From: Acanthopleura granulata
Taxonomy: Eukaryota > Mollusca > Polyplacophora > Chitonida > Chitonidae
DNA length: 64,000 bases
Assembly (NCBI GenBank): GCA_016165875.1
Contig: JABBOT010000029.1
Coordinates: 3,144,774 to 3,208,773 of the forward strand
Direction: 5' to 3'
Below, piece by piece: positions 49,501 to 62,486 of this stretch; positions within the stretch are counted from its first letter, which is position 1, and every line of letters starts with the position of its first letter. The position numbers and the translations under genes are program-made. Under the pieces are notes generated by a model that saw only the letters and a program-made list of their open reading frames with translations, made no database searches and was not told the DNA's origin.

Positions 49501-52500
49501 CCCGTCATATATGTCAGTCCAGAAAGGTATTATCGCGAGAGAAGTTTGTCTCCGAACTATCTTTACCGGCGTCCAGTAGCGGGGAGGGCGCGAGCTAGAA
49601 CATCCAGGCGTGCCTTGAGTGAGGCACGTGACCCAGAGTCATACATTGAACCCACCAGGGGTAGAGCACCCATAAGGGCTTCACCTGTTAGGTATTTGCC
49701 GTGGTACGTTTCGCCCCAGAGGGAGGCTGAGCTGGCATTGTCTCCCACTAGGCTTGATTCTACTCGCTGTAGTGAACCCTCGTTTGAGGATTATCCTTAT
49801 ATCAGGGGCTACAGGTTTGCGTACCCGTACAGAGCTGCACTTTGGGGAAAGACCGGTCGATATCCGATTTTCAGGGGAAGAATGTGGGGATATCCGTATG
49901 TCGGAACTAAGCTGAGTGGTTATCCGTTTGGAAATACGAAATGGATCGTATCCCCCAGCACAGCTGCCTCTTTAGGTGTTGCTCCCGTGAGGGCGGGTAG
50001 GGAGGGGTTTGAGCCGGTCTACCCAAGTAGATGGTTTTGGGGTCCTTACGATGCGTTTGATTATGACTTCCCGAGACGCGGGAGAAGTTGGCCGTGGGCA
50101 CTTTATGACTCGCGCTTTGACATAACTCCTGCTGAAGCAGCAAGATTTGGAATCGACGCGACAACGGCGGCTAAATGGAACGCCGCGTCCCCTATTAGAA
50201 CGGGTAGGTGGGATATGACTCCTACGGAGGGTATGACCTGGGATGCCCCCGAGGAACCAGTTAGGTGGAATGTGTATCCTCTTAGGGCAGGTTCCCCAAG
50301 AGGGAGAAGGTCAGTTTCTCCACAAAGGAGCTTGTCGAGAGCACTAAGTAGGGATGAGGCCATTCGCTGGGGAATAACCCCTTCCGAGGCAGTCTATTGG
50401 GATATGTATCCTTCAAGCAGGGGGGTGGCTCTAGACAGATATGAGAGAGCTAGAAGTCTGTCTCCTTTGAGATATGACTGGGAACTGACTCCGGCCGAAA
50501 GGACGAGACTTTTCCCCAGAAGCAGAAGTCTTTCGCCTTATTGCCGTTATGGAGTTGATCCTCCGTACTCTGTACCCAGGTGGGTGTATCCTTCAACTAG
50601 GGCGCGTTCAGTATCACCTGTTGCCAGGTTTTCGCCACTGCCATTAAGAACGGCCCGGCACTTCTCCACTCCTCCTAGATATGCCAAGAAAGCAATCGTC
50701 CCCACGAAAGCTGCTCGGCGGGCTGCCGCTCGTAGGTATGGATATGTTCCAAGGCCACCGGTGGTCTTCATTTACTTGTCGGACAAAGAGAAACAACAGA
50801 GGGAAGACGGAAACCGGAGAGGCAGACTGAGCCCCGGAACCGTAGCAGAAATGCTTAAGAGGTTTGAGCCAAGAAAACCTTACGAAGGAGAGATCTCTGG
50901 GAAGGTGGCAGCGGCTAGAGCTATTGCCCGGGCAATGACGATAATCCCCCAAGGGCCCATCAACCAGGTTCAGTTCACAATGTGTTCATTTGTTGGCGCC
51001 AAAGCTTGCAGTTACCCTGTGACGTGAAGGCTGAAGCTGAATGACACTGAGTTTCACTCTATGTAATTTATTAATTGGTTACAATAGCTGTGATTGACAT
51101 TGGTATTTATCGTGTTTGTCCACGTCATGGTCTTTCAAAATACTCTCGCTTCTCGTTCAGTCGCTTTGATAGGAACTCATGTCTGAACCCTGATTCTGTC
51201 TCTTAAATTTGTGCTTTGTAAATCAATGTCCACTTACGGGTCTGATTTGATGACATGATTTCTTATCAGGGGATGACTCCTAGCGCTTACAAGTGTTGTT
51301 GCAAGTTTGCATTGTTCTCATGGGCCAATAAAGCGCGCGACTCTTGTTATTCCCCGTTTCAGATATTCGGACGTTTTAAAGCATGAGTATATATGGACTC
51401 ACGGCATGCACCATGTTACCACAGACGCCCTGCAACCCTTGAAAAATCAAAAAATCATTAAAGAAAGGTATACGGCAATTCCCGTCCGTTTGGTTATTGG
51501 ATTTGTTGTTGGGTTTGTTTTTTTTTTTTTCGTTTTTTTTTTTCTTCTTTTTCTGGAAGAGAGAGTTTTCCCCGTCAAAAGTGGCCGCACTTTTGGCATT
51601 CCGTAGTCCCTGTGAAGAAACTTTCCTGTCCTAGCTAGACCTGTAGAAAACCCTCAGAACAGGTGCAATCGTGGCAGAAACCTTACGATTGCGCAAAGGG
51701 TTTCACAAACGCCATAGTCGGGGAAAGCTGTTATCCCAGAAACACTTGTGGCTTCTAATACCTCCACCTTCTCCTCAATTACTCCTGGCTTGCAAAATAG
51801 CTCTCTCACCCTCAAAAGAGGAAGGCACCCACGCTGTTGAAAGCCATGACACGAACTGGGATGGCTTCAACCGACCTTCAGCAGATGTGCGTCCCGTTGC
51901 CTGTTTACTACTTGCATGAGGATAAGCAAGTGGCATGGCGCTTTCCTTTTCTGATCCCAGAGAAGCATTAATGGACAATTTATTATTCTTGAGCAAAAAC
52001 AGTTATTCTATTAAAAGAAAGTGATTATAAAGTTAAATATCTGGAAAAACATGTTAATAGTTCGAAGTATATCATTTATACTTTTCTACTACTTTTCTGT
52101 AACTTCTATCCAAATAGAGAATTTTTTGAGGCATTTTAAATTTATATTTTCTATTTTTCAAAATGTGGGTGAGAAGCTATTGCAATGACCTTGCATTGAC
52201 CTTGAGTGACCCGCTGGTGACATTCCTGCCTTGTTTCTTTTCCATATACAGGCTGCCATCATTTCACCTAACGTGGAGATAGAGACTAAACGGAAGAAAG
52301 GGCCGAAATCTAAATACGCTGCCGCAGTAATGCGGGAGTTGAGACTAAACCCCAAGGTAATGCCGTTTTATAGCAGACTTGCTTTTAGCTAGAGCGCGAT
52401 GGCAACTAACTCAAGCTTGCACTAACACGCTGGAGAAGCGGGTACATTTTGAGAGACACATGGCAGAACTTGGGAATGGGGACTAGTGGGGGGTTCATGT

Positions 52501-55500
52501 TTTCTTCGTTGTAGGCGGACATCGATTACACTCCGGCCTACAACCCCGACAGGTACGATCGTTTCAATCTGCGCACACGACAACGTGCTGCCAGAGTTTA
52601 CACACCTGGATCGCTGGCTTCCAAAGCCTCAGTAAGTAGACGCTATTCTACCCTAACCAGTACGCTTTCTATTGGCATGCGGAAATCTGTGAACGGTAAT
52701 GCATGGTAATACATTGTGACCGTCTGAAGAGTGAACGACACGGCGTCACTGCGTTGTGGCAACACCAACGCGCCGTACTTTTGTACCGTCCAGACGTGTT
52801 CCACCTGGTGTGAAAACAGCCTTTTCTGTTGTCGTGTGACTTTCGCGCTTATATACTCTTCTACGGCCACATACGCAACCTTGGCCATATCCTTTGTCAT
52901 TTTTTCTTGTATTCTGGACGTCAAATTTTGCCGATGTTTCCCGTAACCTAGCATGTCGCGAATACTCGCCTGTATGCCCCATTTTTGATGTACAACACTA
53001 CCCGGTCATCGGATTACGAGGGGCATATCACGGGCTCGTAACATTGAAACTGCAATTACCTGTGTACGTTATGTTTCTAACTGGCTACAAGCATCACCAG
53101 CTTTGTCATGTTTAATCTGTGCCTAGCGTTTTGATCCTCGCTACCGTTGCAGCCAAAGCCAAGCGGGGCTAAAGCCATTCGAGAACCGGAAGGTTATTCG
53201 AAACCAAAGAACTTACTCTCCTGGCAGGTTAGTTTGCATCTGTTTGTAATTTTCTTTTAGTTGTTAACAAGGTGTCACTACATCGAAATTCCATTCTAGC
53301 AGGTATACAGTAGAACCTACCCCATACACTTACACTACTGCCAGCTAAGTCAAACATAAAGGTGAGATCTTGCGGACGAGTACCTTACACCAGGATGTTA
53401 AGCCATTTCATGTAAAGCGTGATGAGTGAGATAAGCTTTAACAATCATCTTTTTTCATAAGGAAATTGGGCAAATTCTTCCATAAATTACTGATTCCTCG
53501 AAAATTAAATGTTATTTCATTCTTCGTAGAAATAAATACTGTGCGTCTCACGAATTCGTGGTCAAGCCCACAATAATTGACATCACAGTATCTCTGAATA
53601 TGGAACCTGTTTCAGCAAATATAAAGAGATGAAGTTTGCTTTGTCCTTTTCTCGCAGTTAAGACTCCAAAATCAACTGAAGTTCTGCCAGCATTCATTAA
53701 ATTGAAAACAGATTGCGATTAAAAACCACAAGGGGCAACATGTTCACGTTTTGTTCTACAAATTCTTTTCAACTACAAATGAAATCATCTCTATAATGAT
53801 GTAGATCACTCATCTTCCCTCTCATCAATGCTTAACCATGAGCTGTGGTTCAGCTTAAGTGACGCAAAATGATCAGTGCTGTAAAGATTGTACACAGTCT
53901 TGGCTTGTAAACAGCTTTGTCCCAAACTGTGGTGTATAAGTTGCATGCGCCATATGTGTGAAGTGACAATTAGAGTTGTCTCCAGTACGTTCCAGTGTCT
54001 ACTTATTCGGACGTTCCAAAAGTTTTCAGGATAAGGTTACTAGGAAATTGATCGTTTTCTTAACGGTTTAGGCTGATTCATATCATAAGGATCAACTATC
54101 TCGCTTGTCCACATTTGATCAGGTATCACCTGTGCCTTGACTAAGTGACTATTGATAAAAATTTTCACAAAAAAAGGCAGAATGTTCCTAAGATATGTAC
54201 AAATTTTAAAGCGGAAAAAAACATTGACGGCGTCAATGACTTCCAGGCGTTCAGAGATGTTCAGCTACTCTATTTTGTCTGGTAACCTATTTGGAGACCA
54301 TTTAAACCTATGGCTTGCTAAATGTTCTGTAACCATCTATGTACGGCTGTCGTTGTTGTTAGTATTGTGCGGCTTGTTGCAGGCTAATACAGCATTTCTA
54401 CTGACACGCTGTCCTGTCTTAGTTTAACCGTTAGAGTCACAAGGTTGAGCATGCCGTTCGTTTCAGAACTAAAACATCACTTTGCAATGCAATTTTCTAA
54501 CTTTAGACCGCTAAACTTGCATTTTAGATCCCATCACTGGGGGGAGGGGAGCAGTTCAGTCTTTAGCTCCTTCAGATAGGATTCTTTTCAACAGGAATTC
54601 TATTGATGATTCCTTTGTTTTCCTTGGTGATCAAAACAGTATCGTCTAGACAGCTACGTGGACCCTATCGACGTGTTTTACACACCCTCCACAGTCTACA
54701 AGATGAGAGAAAGAGTAAGAGACGCTCAGGAAAAACTTGACCTTCACCGTCAGATGCTCGACCGTTACTTAGAGGTGGACCTAGGGCCGGGAGACGATGT
54801 GGCTGCTCGCATCGCCAGAAAACAAAAAGATCTGGAATCAAGGCAACCCGAGTAAGTGGAGTTATCTCCCTAGGTAACCACTCTCTATTCTTCTGGAATT
54901 GCTCATACGGTGGAAGCTGTGCAGCATACGGTATATATTTCGCGAACTTCTTCATAAAGCGCTATCATTGCCATTGAGGCTAGTAGCGTTTCATTGTAGC
55001 AATCCATTGTAAACTCACATAATATACCAAGCACCCTGAATGGTGAATTATGTTTTCCTGGCAAGAACAGAGCAACTTTCAAAAAGAACCAATGAAGGAA
55101 ATGTAATATACCAACCAAGTTTTGTTTACTTTTTACAACGATTTTATAAAGCGAACAGTTATTGAAATGACACGTTTTTCGTTGATGCTAATTTTAAAGC
55201 CCATCTCTGAGAAGTTTAAGAGATAAGCCTCCAGTGTGCTTAAGAAAATGTTTTCGAGACAATAGATTGCCTCAATGAATACTGGAAACACCGTTTTTGA
55301 ATAATTATAATACGATGCGCCTTTAGCTTAGTGTCATTATAGTTTTATGGCGTTTCATGAACTGCTTTTTAAGGTAATATGGAAATCTACGTTCCAGGAA
55401 GCTTTGTATCTGCTGCTTATATATATATTTGTGGAGAAAACAATTGACAGACAAGCTCAAGGCGCGACATCTTCGTATTATATAACTGTTTTCAAACGTT

Positions 55501-58500
55501 TGAATAAAGCAACGAAGAGTTTGACTTCCCTCCTGTGTTCTCGCCCATTTCTTTCTTTCCGAAACCATGATAGCAGTATCTTTCTTGAACTTCCTTAGAC
55601 TTCTCATTTTTACAAACCGCCTTTGAAATTGTGTAGATGTGAACCTACTTAGCCTCACAACCTACAGTCAAAATGTAATATAGTGGTTAAGCTAAGCTGT
55701 TTACAAGGTAACGCAGTGGTGCGTCTTAACTTGACGTGCTCTAAATTGCAAGACGTGTTTTTTAATCAGGATAGAGAAGTACGTATGTGACATCCAACCG
55801 GTGAAATTACTTTTACCAAAAGAACCACCCTTTCGTATTTATATACCAGTAAGTGAGTGAGCTGCATGTAATGACTCCGTAGCCCCAAATTGTTTACATT
55901 TTACCGTAGTGCAATGTGAACAGTAGTTTCCACCAGAGTTCTCTCCCATGTGTGGGCAGGGTTGCAGCACTTAAAAGCAATGGGAGTGTGGATTTGATAG
56001 TTTCCCTTTTAGATTTCCCTCATTCCCTGGAAATGATTTGGTTCATTCAGTGGATTTTGCATTGTCTTCCTTTATCCAAGTAGCTTCGTAGTTTCCTGTA
56101 GCTGTTGCAAAGTTAGATGTCTGGGGTGATCATACAGGCGCGCTTTCCCTCAGCGTTGTTCAGCAAATTCGTAGTGTTTGGTATATAGATATTTACTGTA
56201 TAGTCTAGGCCTACTTGTTACACATTCTTAGAACGAACTTTAGATTCTAGCCTTGTATAGTGTCAGGTACAGAGTAGTATAGGTCATGGAGTGGGTCGTC
56301 AGAAATATGGTACACCCAAGAAAAGGTACACATTACACAGTGTGCAACGAAGGTCCGATGGACCATAAAACAACAACAACAACGACAAATGGATAGACTT
56401 TTGCTCTAATCAAACCCCCGGATGAGCAAACATCAACTCCAACAATCGTCAGAAAGTGAATAACCAAGGTATGGTACTGCGTTGATGAACAGCATGTTGC
56501 ATACCTTAGTGTTGATTATATATTATAAATATTCAAATTTACACATTGACCAGAAAGCAACCTGTAAGGTTGACGCTGAGCATGGATATTAATTTGTGGG
56601 CGCCTATAGATGTTGAATGCCTCATAGTCGTATGGATTCACGTATGAGCTGTAGTACATACTGTTATAATGTGTTTGTGGATATGTTCTATTCCGTAAAT
56701 GGGCGTCTCTGTTGGTGTATTACATGTATTTACAATGACACGTGTATTTGTATTGTTGAGGGCCGAGCTTCAAGACTTGTAATACACTAAAAAAAAAAAC
56801 AAACAAAAAAAACGTTCGCCAGCGCATGGGGATGCACGCTAAACTCCTGGGTACTCAGTCACAGAGCTGGGGCTAGCCAGTGCCTCTGTGGGGAGCGGAC
56901 TTTATGTTTTGTTCTGGAATTAACAATGCATTTTACTGTACTGTTGTTTCATGAAATGGTGTGCCAGTTTTGTTCATTGTGATAACGAGTTTCTTACTTG
57001 CAGAAAGTGGCTGGGTGTATCTCTGAAATGGGGGTGTATGAAGGCTGGTAGTGTGGGGGACGGGAAATAGGGTGGAGGGCGTGGAGTTAAGGAGAAGGGG
57101 GGGGGAGTCCATTATCTCTCTGAGATTTTGTACCCATTTCTCCAGCGAGGTTATCGAACGCTTATAACATCGCTTCTTTATACGCTATTAATGCCAATGT
57201 TATCCATGGAAATGCATGTTAGACAGACAGGCCTTTGATTTCATTGTGCAAGAAAGACTTCATCATTGAAACATTTCGTATCTTGGATAAAAAGTTTTAA
57301 ATAAAATTTTGTGTCAGAAAGGAACCAAACCAAAATGGCGTCTATTACATTCTGTGAAGCACTGGCTTCTACGTTTCAAATGATCTCTCCAGAAGAGTAT
57401 GTGGCTCTTTGTGCTCTACCACCACGTCTTGTTGACCAAGGATGGCTGATATTGTCCTTCTCATAACCACAAGACTTGCAGCGATTTCATGGCCTAGTCT
57501 GAGTTGCGCTGTATAATGCTGGAATAATATAAGCGTAATGCATGATAGATATTTATATATACCAAACTGTTTGGTAAAGTAATCTGTTCTGACAAATATC
57601 TTTGATATCTTCTGAAAGCTCTTTATAATGCTTGGAGTAAATGATGGAGTGCGTTGTTGTTCTCTTTTAAATCGTTAACGCTTCTGCTTCATTGTAAATA
57701 TTTGAAGCAATTTTCACATAACAACGTATTAATCCAAGTTTTTATCGTAGCATATTGAAAACTGAAATGTGTTGTTGTTGTTGTTTATTTTTTCAATTTC
57801 GCTAACATTTAAATATAATTGACGTACTTTGTTTGTGAATCAAAACAGATACTATATAGATAATAACGTGTCATTTTTAATATGTTTCAAAGAACGCTCG
57901 ACAATACCGTCACGTGAGCAGGGTGTAAGATTCCATTTGGTCATGTCCAGAGTGTTGTCCGTTTCAGAAAGACACGGGGGGTAAAGGAGGCCCCGCGGGA
58001 GGCTCTGGCGGCCAAACCTCACCCCTGAGGCAGCGATTGAGAAAGGTCTTATGTAAATCACATAACGACCCAACCTATTTCAAAGACTAGTTTCCAAGGA
58101 CGGTACGACAAGGAGGGAAGGTAATGCTAGAATGGGGGTGATTTTCTCTGCCAATCTTCTCAACGGTTCTTTATATCACAGATCTGAACGAACTGTGCGA
58201 TTTGTTAAATGCTGTGTTAGTGGGACATGGGGTGTATACATAATGGGCCAGCACGGGTACGGTATAATACGTGTACACTGATAAGCGAGCCAATAAATCT
58301 CGTCTCTCAAAATACCTTGCTTTGTGCGCTTATTAAATGGTTAACTTAACCCACTGTATATTGTTTGTCTGGTATACACGGTGGATGCTGACAGCGACGT
58401 TCGTGAATGGGTATTTGACTAACCCCAGGGGTGGGCAGCCAGCATGATTTACCAAAGACACGTGGGTGGGTTATTTTAATGTTTATGATAACTTTTCGTT

Positions 58501-58841
58501 CTACTGCTTCTGGTAATGTGCGGCTTTGCATGGCACTATTATTACTAATCAAAATCATTTTGTCATTTTCGAATTCCCATTCACTGTTACTATCAGCAAA
58601 ACAATTTTGCAAAATATATATGTAAACGAAGGAAAATGAAAATAGCTCAACATGAAGTTTACATGATCCAGTTTTTACTGTGGCATTCCGTAGGTAAATT
58701 ATTTCGTATCTTTCGGTTTTCAATCACAAACTTTTCATCGCAAAAAATTATATTTTAGCCCTGAGTTTATCTTCTGATTTCAGCAAAGGCAAATCGTCTA
58801 CACCTAAGAGGGAGGGACGGCAATTCCCCGCTACGGCATAG
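43580..58841 (+). CDS. unrecognised 1396-residue Arg/Tyr/Ser-Pro-rich protein, ten exons
   Basis: I do not recognise this protein. Exons: 43580-43681, 45637-45730, 46186-46328, 47116-48810, 49378-50967, 52252-52356, 52515-52631, 53153-53227, 54640-54851, 58784-58841. All phases agree (4191 nt). The start ATG sits in CACCATGG. Exons 4 (565 codons) and 5 (530 codons) are unusually long. Residues 1-113 are Tyr-rich. Residues about 114-678 are Ser/Pro-rich with a seven-Arg run near 315. Residues 679-1208 are Tyr, Trp, Arg and Pro-rich, with about five RS(L/V)SP motifs and a TP-x-E repeat at about 926, 957, 1010 and 1047. Residues about 1320-1377 (MRERVRDAQEKLDLHRQMLD and on) look like a short coiled coil. 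No signal peptide or membrane segment is seen. Likely a disordered scaffold or cytoskeletal protein, by inference. The exon 5 donor (CAG/GTTCAG) is weak; read-through would stop at 51027. Confidence 0.85.
50968..52251 (+). other. intron 5 of the 1396-residue gene
   Basis: If the weak donor at 50968 is ignored, the frame adds 19 residues and stops at 51027, giving a possible shorter form. A poly(T) run lies at 51519-51544. At 51640-51990 the minus strand has a coding-like stretch with no start or splice support, possibly a repeat remnant. Confidence 0.5.
54852..58783 (+). other. intron 9 of the 1396-residue gene
   Basis: A 3.9-kb intron with GTAAGT donor and TTTCAG acceptor. No SINE of the common family and no convincing exon was seen. 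It includes poly(A)-rich (56790), G-rich (57080-57105) and (GTT)n (57773) simple sequence. Confidence 0.6.
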
Positions 58842-59414
58842 AGATCCCCAGCGGGAGGCGAGAACAGTTTCATTGAGCAATGAATATTATATCTGTTAAT
58901 GTTCGAATTTCTTTGGATCATCATATTGTGGGTAAAAACAATTAAAAGAACTGAAGTTATTGTGTTCCGGCCAATGTATCTGTGTAAGCTGGGGAGGTTA
59001 CATTGCTGTGGTATGAAGTTTTGCTTTTGTATACATGTCAGCGTTGGTATATAACTGTCACACGTAGCAGCCGTGGTTTATCATTTTATAATATTTTATT
59101 ACAAGTGAGTAAAGGAGCGAGGCTTGAGCGAGATTTTCGTCCTACCTCTTGGCAAGGATTAAGATGCCTGGCGCATTGAATTGCCCTGTCAAGTTGTACA
59201 GCATAAGATTTCCCTCCCTTTGTTCGAAATTTGCCGTGGATGCTCCCACTTCCAACTCTGCACTTTGTCTAAGGAAACTTGACTTTTTTAACATTTGTAC
59301 ATCTCTTGAAATCTCTTAAAAAACCAACATGAGATGGGTCTCGGCCAGGACTGGTTGTTCGCGTTACACTTTGCTTCCATCATCCCTTCGCCGATCGACG
59401 CCGCCAAGAAGGAA

Positions 59415-59462
59415 TGACGTCATAACACGAGAGCCACGTATCGGAGGCAGTGACGTCACGTG
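59415..59462. promoter_or_regulatory. paired CRE sites with an E-box
   Basis: Two perfect palindromic TGACGTCA sites (59415-59422 and 59451-59458) lie 36 bp apart. The second overlaps a CACGTG E-box (59457-59462). TGACGTCA is the CREB/ATF consensus. No gene start was identified beside them. Confidence 0.35.
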
Positions 59463-60140
59463 AACACAGTCCGTTTGGATTGGTTATTTGAAGACACTTG
59501 ACGCTGATAGTACAGTGCTGATGTAAATGTGATTTTATTATGCTTGCTCTGTGTATATTAAGTTACAAGTTTTAAAATTACCCCAAAGGAATAATATAAG
59601 ATTATTTGCCTGTTGTTATCTATAGTAAACATTGAAAATAACGAATCCGTTTTCTTTTTAACTAGTACTGGAATGACAATTTGACATTTGCAGGCTGGTA
59701 TATTCTACCAATGTTCTGATATATTACATAAAAATCAGTAAAACGAAATGTAAATGTACATCTAGATTGGTTATTTTCATGTTAAGTGAGGCATTTTGGG
59801 AGCGCCATCCGCCATTTTGTGTTTTCTCTACATCGCCCTGGCGTACTAAGTGTTGTACTGTTTCAATATATGATGCTTCTCTTGTTAAGAAACGGCGTGT
59901 TGGGCTTTCGAATTTCAAACAATCTAGCACATGCAATAACGTCAAGAGGAAGGTGCTACAATAAAGGAATCGAATCATGTGATATGTTCGTTGCGTTCCA
60001 TCAGTTAATCAATCAATCAATCATTCAGTGATAGATGACCCTTCTCTTCAAAGTGTGTTTTGGAGAGTGGGTGTTTTGGCTTGTAAGCGTTGATTACTCA
60101 ACTCGTCAGCTTGGGTCACCGTTTAACTTCTATGAAAGCA

Positions 60141-60520
60141 GGCCCTGGCTGAGCGGTTAAGGTGCTTACCTTTTTTTTAATCTCTAGGACACAAGAATCA
60201 ATGTTTCAACCCCGGCCATGGGCAAGGAATTTGTTGATTCCACAACTCTCACTTTTCGCTGGTTCTTTGTGATATTAAGTGACCGCTGATGCTCGTGTGA
60301 CCGTTTGTGGGGTCTTATTATCGTAGAAAATCCATTATCGACGAATAAGGCACGGAAGTCAGTACGTCAATCGTCGGGAAGTTCGTCAATAACTCGCCCA
60401 AGGGTCGTGGTTTATCCCAGGCAATTCTGTTTCCACAACCCTTGAAAAGAGACCCTCATCGCCGAAGTACAAAAGTTCTTGAGTATTGTGTTGAACAACA
60501 GTTAGTCCAACCTATCAATC
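60141..60520 (+). mobile_element. SINE with a Ser/Leu-tRNA-like head
   Basis: The A-box-like TGGCTGAGCGGTTAAGG is typical of Ser/Leu tRNAs, unlike the head of the common family here. TTTCAACCCC near 60207 resembles a B box. The 3' part (AAAAGTTCTTGAGTATTGTG, then TTGAACAACAGTTAG) is related to the 3' domain of the common family. Confidence 0.55.
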
Positions 60521-62480
60521 CATTAGCCTGCTAGTCAATCATTCAACGGTTCAATGCATTTACTACTGTCTTAATATAGTGTCCGAGAGAACAGGGGTAT
60601 TGCATGGACCGTTTGTATTGATGACTGAACTTGCCTGCTTCGATCAAACTTCGGTTGACTTTAAAAATGGTAGTTTATTGCTGCTTTGATTGGTGCTCAT
60701 CACTGAGAGGTTAGAACAAGGAAACAGGACTGGATGGCCCAAGCACACATACATGGACAATATGAGGTACATGTATAAGCAAGATAGTCCAAAGCTCAAA
60801 AAGGTTTGAGAGCCGCATTTCATAGGCCTTCGAGTCGTGTTCAAGCTGTGATTTTAAAACAAATGACACTAAGCGCGGGTTTTTAAAGCTTCATGCCGGA
60901 CGAGATTTTACCTGGCTTTCAGTTTCTGGTCACATGACCAAGATATTGCAGCCCGACGCGGACAGGCCCCCATACTGAAATGTTTATATTGACACCTCAC
61001 TAGGAAACCTTACCGAACATATCTGACATAAAATCAACAAGTTTTTGGAGTTCTGGGATTGAGCGACGGTAGGAGTACCATGCAGGATCCAGAAATTTAA
61101 AGTGTGATGTGTGTCAATACCCGGGACTAAACGAGAAAGGCAGGCCTTTTAATCTCAGATTCGTGTTATATATCTCGTCACGACACCAATACACAAGCTT
61201 TTTCTCAGGTGCAAAATTTTAATATCTCTAGTACACAAAAGTTGCATATGTTCAATTTTGTGACAGCTTGTGTGCATGTGGTATACTGTCGTTTTTATAG
61301 GCTTACGGCTGAAATATTGCTGAGGTGGCCATAATCATTCATTCAGTTGTGTTTAACACCATGTTTTCACTTTACCAGAACAGTTAGGCTCAACGGTGGA
61401 GGAAACAGACACGTACAGTATACATATATATGCGCGACCGCCCTCCGACCGGTACCTGTCAAACCTCCTGACTGAACTCACACCAGCCAAAGCTGGATTT
61501 GAGACATGGAACCTCAGTGGTCGAGGGTTGATCAGATAATCACCAACGTTTTGGTCCATTGGATCAGTTAAACAGGTGTTTCTTAGGTGCCTGGTGATAG
61601 ACGATGCCAACGTTTTTACGCCTACTAATATGGATGCATCCATATATAAAAATGGAATAATCTTACTTCAAGCAGATACGACCTAACAAATACACAACAA
61701 ATACATGTAGACACCTTCTCGACGGCAAACAGGGTGATCAAAAAGCAATTATGACGGTCGAATTTATATGCATGGTAGAGGCAGACCTGGGAAAGACACC
61801 GCCATTTGCCAGGCGACAGATATACCTCCTGCCGTGTACATGCCACATCGGTGGAAGTCAAGTGGTCTCCAGAGAACGCCATGCAAGTCTTTTGTGACCT
61901 AGCAACCGAAAGGCCAACAATTTTACCAATGAATTACTGCTCGCGCCCTGATCAAATTCAACTGAATATCTATCATCTCGTCTAAGCTTACTTGTGATTT
62001 GCTCATTTTCCAATAACCACAGTAATCCAACATTTACTTGATTGACATGATTGATTGTGATCTAGCACCCAATTGCGAATAGTTTTATAGACGGAGAAAA
62101 CGTGAATATCTTGGATAAACAACCGACTTTGGCAAGCTACCTATCGACCAACGCACATCGTCTTAGCCCCGTTGTACATGTATGCATTCCACACTCGTGA
62201 AAGACAAGTAGACTTCCACAAACGCCCACACAGCCCTCTTCGACTAGTTCATGTCAATAAGGCCTCGTGGACAGGGCGAGGGGAAGAGTCCACAAATTCC
62301 CTATCCGAGGCCGGGAGTAAACCTGCAACTTTTGACTGAAATATTAGTGTCTTTACCACTCGGCCACGAAACTGCTCTCATGCCACATATTGTACAGTGG
62401 CATTGGCAAAAGCAATGTAATCCATGTGCGTTAACCTTAGTTTAAATGAAAACCGCAAGAGACGTTGTTATAAATAATAA

Positions 62481-62486
62481 TTTATT
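62481..62486 (-). promoter_or_regulatory. possible poly(A) signal for the SLC34 gene
   Basis: TTTATT on the plus strand reads AATAAA on the minus strand, about 1.2 kb past the SLC34 stop. Other candidates may exist, so this is tentative. Confidence 0.2.

Noticed and set aside
51640..51996. Coding-like minus-strand stretch in intron 5 of the large gene
   Set aside because: No start codon context, splice sites or recognised domain; may be a repeat remnant but not supported.
59724..59978. Possible transposon helix-turn-helix remnant on the minus strand
   Set aside because: Only vague resemblance; no terminal repeats or catalytic motif.
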